16,258 bases of DNA from an uncultured Eubacteriales bacterium (GTDB taxonomy: Bacteria > Bacillota > Clostridia > Christensenellales > UBA1242): positions 1 through 16,258 of the forward strand of contig CAJKVX010000015.1 in NCBI GenBank assembly GCA_905203455.1. The letters run 5' to 3'. The translations under genes and the position numbers were made by a program. Position 1 is the stretch's first letter. Each line of letters opens with the position of its first letter. Positions 13,698-16,258 of the stretch are shown piece by piece. The notes below the pieces were generated by a model, which was not told where the DNA came from, searched no databases, and saw only the letters and a list, made by a program, of their open reading frames with translations.

Positions 13698-13715
13698 GTT
13701 TTGTTAAATTTTAAT

Positions 13716-15203
13716 TTAGTTTTTAAGTGGTTTCATGGTTGGGAACAGAAGGATATCTCTTATTGAGTAATTGTCGGTTAAAAATTGAATAAGTCTGTCA
13801 ACCCCAATGCCTAAGCCCCCTGTTGGTGGCATGCCATATTCAAGCGCGGTTACAAAATCTTCATCAGGAAGGTTGGCTTCTTCATCTCCATTCGCTCTTG
13901 CCTTTGCCTGGGCAATGAACCTTTCTTTTTGGTCTAATGGGTCGTTGAGTTCACTGTAAGCATTGGCAATTTCACGACCTGTTATGAAAAGTTCAAACCT
14001 TTCAGTTAGCCTTGGGTCTTTTTGATATTTTTTGGTTAGTGGGCTGTCTTCAACAGGGTAATAGCAAACAAATGTTGGGTCAGTTAGGTTTTGTTCAACA
14101 TAATTTTCAAAAAGGCTCATAACTGCTTTGCCCCAACTGAGGTTCTTTTCAATTTCAATGTTCTTTTGTTTGCATTGAGCATAAATGTCTTCAACGCTTC
14201 CAGAGCAGTCAACATCAGCATATTTTTTAATTGCATCTAGCATTGTGATTTTGTTAAAAGGCTTGCTTAAATCATAGTCCCTGCCTTCAAAAGTAACAAT
14301 GCTTGAGCCATTAACTTTGTTTGCAACAAACTTGATTAATTTTTCAGTAAGGTTCATCATTTCAACAAAGTCAACATAGGCTTGGTAAAGTTCAACTGAG
14401 GTGAACTCTGGGTTATGCTTAATGTCCATACCTTCATTTCTGAAAAGTCTGCCAAGTTCATAAACCTTTTCAAAACCCCCAACAATAAGCCTTTTTAAAT
14501 AAAGTTCAGGGGCAATTCTAAGATACATATCAATGTCAAGAGCGTTATGGTGTGTTACAAATGGTTTTGCAGCAGCACCCCCCGCAATTGTGTTTAAAAT
14601 TGGGGTTTCAACCTCAATGAAATCATTTTTGTCAAGATATTCTCTGATTGCTGAAATGATTTTGCTTCTTTTAATGAAAGTTTGTTTAACTTCTGGGTTG
14701 GCAATAAGGTCAACATATCTTTGACGATACCTTAAATCTGGGTCTTTTAAACCATGATATTTTTCAGGAAGAGGCAAAAGAGATTTTGCAAGCAGAGTTA
14801 TTTTTTTAACTTTAACGCTTGTTTCACCCTTGTGGGTAACAAAAACAGTGCCTTCAACTCCGAAAATGTCACCAATATCTGCCTTTTTAAAGCCATCATA
14901 AACAGTTTCGCCAACTTCATCAAGTTTAATGTAAATTTGAATGGTGCCAAAACCATCAAGAATGTGGGCAAAACTTGCCTTGCCCATAATTCTTCTGCTT
15001 ATCATTCTGCCGGCAATTTTAACATCTTTATCAATAAACCCCTCAGGGTTATCTGTTATTTGTTTGCTTGAATGAGTTTTATCAAACTTAACAATGGCAT
15101 AAGGGTCTGCACCTTGTGCTTGAAGTTGTTTTAATTTTTCAATTCTTATTTGCCTTACTTCACTTGGGTCAATTTCAGGCTGATTAATTTCATTGTTTTC
15201 CAT
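13716..15203 (-). CDS. lysS: Lysyl-tRNA synthetase, class II
   Basis: The enzyme charges tRNA-Lys with lysine. It has 495 residues, the usual length. An N-terminal helix leads to the OB-fold anticodon-binding domain (about 60-140, with VKIAGRMISRRIMGKASFAH). The class II catalytic core follows, with motif 1 around FIEVETPIL (195-203), motif 2 FRNEGMDIKHNPEFTSVELY (254-273) and motif 3 GLGIGVDRL (463-471). HGLKDPDLRYRQRYVDL (150-166) is a LysRS hallmark that separates it from AspRS and AsnRS. The N terminus has no fused domain. AGGAG (15214-15209, minus strand) precedes the ATG. It has its own near-perfect promoter just after radC, and no T-box leader fits into its very short untranslated region. 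Confidence 0.98.
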   Translation of the reverse strand: MENNEINQPEIDPSEVRQIRIEKLKQLQAQGADPYAIVKFDKTHSSKQITDNPEGFIDKDVKIAGRMISRRIMGKASFAHILDGFGTIQIYIKLDEVGETVYDGFKKADIGDIFGVEGTVFVTHKGETSVKVKKITLLAKSLLPLPEKYHGLKDPDLRYRQRYVDLIANPEVKQTFIKRSKIISAIREYLDKNDFIEVETPILNTIAGGAAAKPFVTHHNALDIDMYLRIAPELYLKRLIVGGFEKVYELGRLFRNEGMDIKHNPEFTSVELYQAYVDFVEMMNLTEKLIKFVANKVNGSSIVTFEGRDYDLSKPFNKITMLDAIKKYADVDCSGSVEDIYAQCKQKNIEIEKNLSWGKAVMSLFENYVEQNLTDPTFVCYYPVEDSPLTKKYQKDPRLTERFELFITGREIANAYSELNDPLDQKERFIAQAKARANGDEEANLPDEDFVTALEYGMPPTGGLGIGVDRLIQFLTDNYSIRDILLFPTMKPLKN

Positions 15204-15220
15204 AAAAATCTCCTTTTTTA

Positions 15221-15249
15221 ATTATAACTAGCAAAATTAAAGTTGTCAA
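15221..15249 (-). promoter_or_regulatory. Consensus sigma-A promoter of lysS
   Basis: On the minus strand TTGACA (15249-15244) and TATAAT (15226-15221) both match the consensus exactly and are 17 bp apart. The predicted start near 15214 coincides with the ribosome binding site, so the mRNA leader would be only about 11 bases. Confidence 0.88.
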
Positions 15250-15264
15250 TATCTAATTAGCCAT

Positions 15265-16059
15265 CTATTGGTCGCCAACAATGTAGCCTTTGGTTTGGAA
15301 AATGTCTGGGGCTTTTGCTCGTTTTGGCAATGGCATGGTGTTAAATGCGCTTTGTTTAATGCTGTTTAAAATTCCAAGTTCTGCAAAACTTGAAGAACTT
15401 GCTCTGCTTATTATTATGTGGTCAAGAACATCAATATCATTTAACATGCAACTGCAAATAACTGACCTTGTGAAGGCAATGTCTTCATCGCTGGGCATAC
15501 ATTTTTCACCTGTGTGATTATGGGTTATTATTATTCTTTCACACTTGTTTCTTAAAGCAAAATCTGTTATTTGCCTGATGTTAACATTAATTTTACTGCT
15601 TGTTCCAGAGTTTATTAGTCTTTGGCTTATAACCTTGTTTGAAGGCCCCAAGCACACAACAAAAAATTGTTCAATGGCAGGTTCATTAAAAAGAGTTTTG
15701 CAATAGGTTTTTGCAAGAGCGGTTGAAGAAAGTTTGGTGCGCATGTGGGTGTCTCGGTTATATTTATTAAAAAGTTGAAAAAATAAGTTAATCAAAATTG
15801 CTGAGTGTTCACCAATGCCGTCCACTTGCATAAGGCTATCTACACTTGCTTCAAGCACGGCACTAAGTGAGCCAAAGTGAGAAATAAGTTTGTGAGCAAG
15901 GGGGTTAACATCTTTTCTTGGAATGGCATAAAAGAGCAAAAATTCAATAATTTCATGGTCAGCAAAGCCACCAATTCCATATTCAAGAAATTTTTGTTTC
16001 ATTCTTAACCTGTGTGCTTGATGCATGCTTCCATCAATTTTATAGTGGTCTTTTGGCAT
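15265..16059 (-). CDS. radC: RadC-family JAB/MPN-domain protein
   Basis: The 264-residue product has an N-terminal UPF0758-type part with a helix-hairpin-helix (LMQVDGIGEHSAILI, 76-90) and a C-terminal JAB/MPN+ metalloprotease-like domain. The metal-site pattern is present: E130, H180-x-H182, S190 and D193 in THNHTGEKCMPSDED. The usual wording is HNHPSGDPTPS, so the spacing is kept while the Pro-Ser-Gly-Asp part is changed. RadC proteins were once linked to DNA repair, but their role is unsettled. A 35-residue tail follows the domain (about 230-264). AAGGAAA lies ahead of the ATG. It has its own promoter and ends 16 bases before the lysS -35 box, with no terminator, so some transcripts may continue into lysS. 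Confidence 0.92.
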   Translation of the reverse strand: MPKDHYKIDGSMHQAHRLRMKQKFLEYGIGGFADHEIIEFLLFYAIPRKDVNPLAHKLISHFGSLSAVLEASVDSLMQVDGIGEHSAILINLFFQLFNKYNRDTHMRTKLSSTALAKTYCKTLFNEPAIEQFFVVCLGPSNKVISQRLINSGTSSKINVNIRQITDFALRNKCERIIITHNHTGEKCMPSDEDIAFTRSVICSCMLNDIDVLDHIIISRASSSSFAELGILNSIKQSAFNTMPLPKRAKAPDIFQTKGYIVGDQ

Positions 16060-16092
16060 AAAGTTTTCCTTTGTTTAAATGTAGTTGATATT

Positions 16093-16121
16093 ATTTTAAC
16101 TTAATTTTTAGTGGTTGCCAA
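16093..16121 (-). promoter_or_regulatory. Probable promoter of radC
   Basis: On the minus strand TTGGCA (16121-16116) and TAAAAT (16098-16093) are spaced 17 bp, about 34 bases before the radC start codon. Confidence 0.65.
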
Positions 16122-16157
16122 CTGATTTGTAAAATTTTGGTAATTTTCAAAAATTAC

Positions 16158-16189
16158 TTTACAACGGAATACAAAAATAATATTATAAT
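16158..16189 (+). promoter_or_regulatory. Probable promoter of the truncated rightmost gene
   Basis: TTTACA (16158-16163) lies 17 bp before TATTAT (16181-16186). A perfect TATAAT overlaps it three bases later (16184-16189, 20-bp spacing). Which -10 is used cannot be decided. Confidence 0.55.
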
Positions 16190-16220
16190 ACTAGAGAAAT
16201 TTTATAAAGGAGAAAAGTAT

Positions 16221-16258
16221 ATGTCAGTTGGTGGCTGGATTGGTGTTGGAGTGGCTGG
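16221..16258 (+). CDS. Start of an unidentified gene, cut by the window end
   Basis: ATG 16221 follows AAGGAG (16207-16212) at normal spacing, with a promoter upstream. Only 12 full codons are present, reading MSVGGWIGVGVA, a Gly/Val-rich hydrophobic start that could open a membrane segment. The protein cannot be identified from this. Confidence 0.6.
   Translation, partial: MSVGGWIGVGVA

Noticed and set aside
15204..15264. T-box riboswitch before lysS
   Set aside because: Only about 60 bases separate radC from lysS and the promoter takes most of them, so no specifier or antiterminator can fit.

Overview
The window is AT-rich DNA from a low-GC Gram-positive bacterium (Bacillota, most likely an uncultured Clostridia-like lineage). 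The grounds are strong AGGAG-type ribosome binding sites, sigma-A promoters with TTGACA/TATAAT boxes spaced 17 bp, Bacillota-type S12, S7, EF-G and EF-Tu, and a Lsa/Vga-like ABC-F protein. The genus cannot be named from this sequence. The standard genetic code fits every gene.

Left end (1-1603): the right-hand end of an integrated mobile element. It has the tail of an XRE-family repressor, a tyrosine-recombinase integrase, and then 220 bp of non-coding DNA that abuts the 3' end of a tRNA-Asn gene. That DNA holds two pairs of 12-bp direct repeats (candidate integrase arm sites), a 10-bp inverted repeat and a minus-strand terminator. The rest of the element and its other attachment site lie outside the window.

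Middle-left (1680-5600): a three-gene operon (a HicB-like antitoxin-family protein with no HicA, then two proteins I do not recognise), an ABC-F ATPase behind a probable uORF/attenuator leader, and a small XRE regulator on the minus strand that is broken by a single extra base in an A8 tract.

Centre (5710-10290): the str gene cluster rpsL-rpsG-fusA-tuf. rpsL-rpsG has its own promoter and a structured leader, and ends in a terminator. fusA-tuf has a second promoter framed by nested inverted repeats and a strong terminator after tuf. The gene just upstream is not rpoC.

Right (10290-16258): a 468-bp gap carrying a degenerate array of about seven 23-bp repeats, then a SERCA/PMR1-like P-type Ca2+-ATPase. 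A bidirectional terminator separates it from convergent lysS. radC lies upstream of lysS on the same strand. The start of one more gene is cut off by the window end.

The str cluster, tRNA-Asn and lysS serve translation, and the ABC-F protein acts on the ribosome. The most unusual signals are the 23-bp repeat array, the ABC-F leader, the paired 12-bp repeats by the integrase, the HicB-like three-gene operon and the frameshifted XRE gene.
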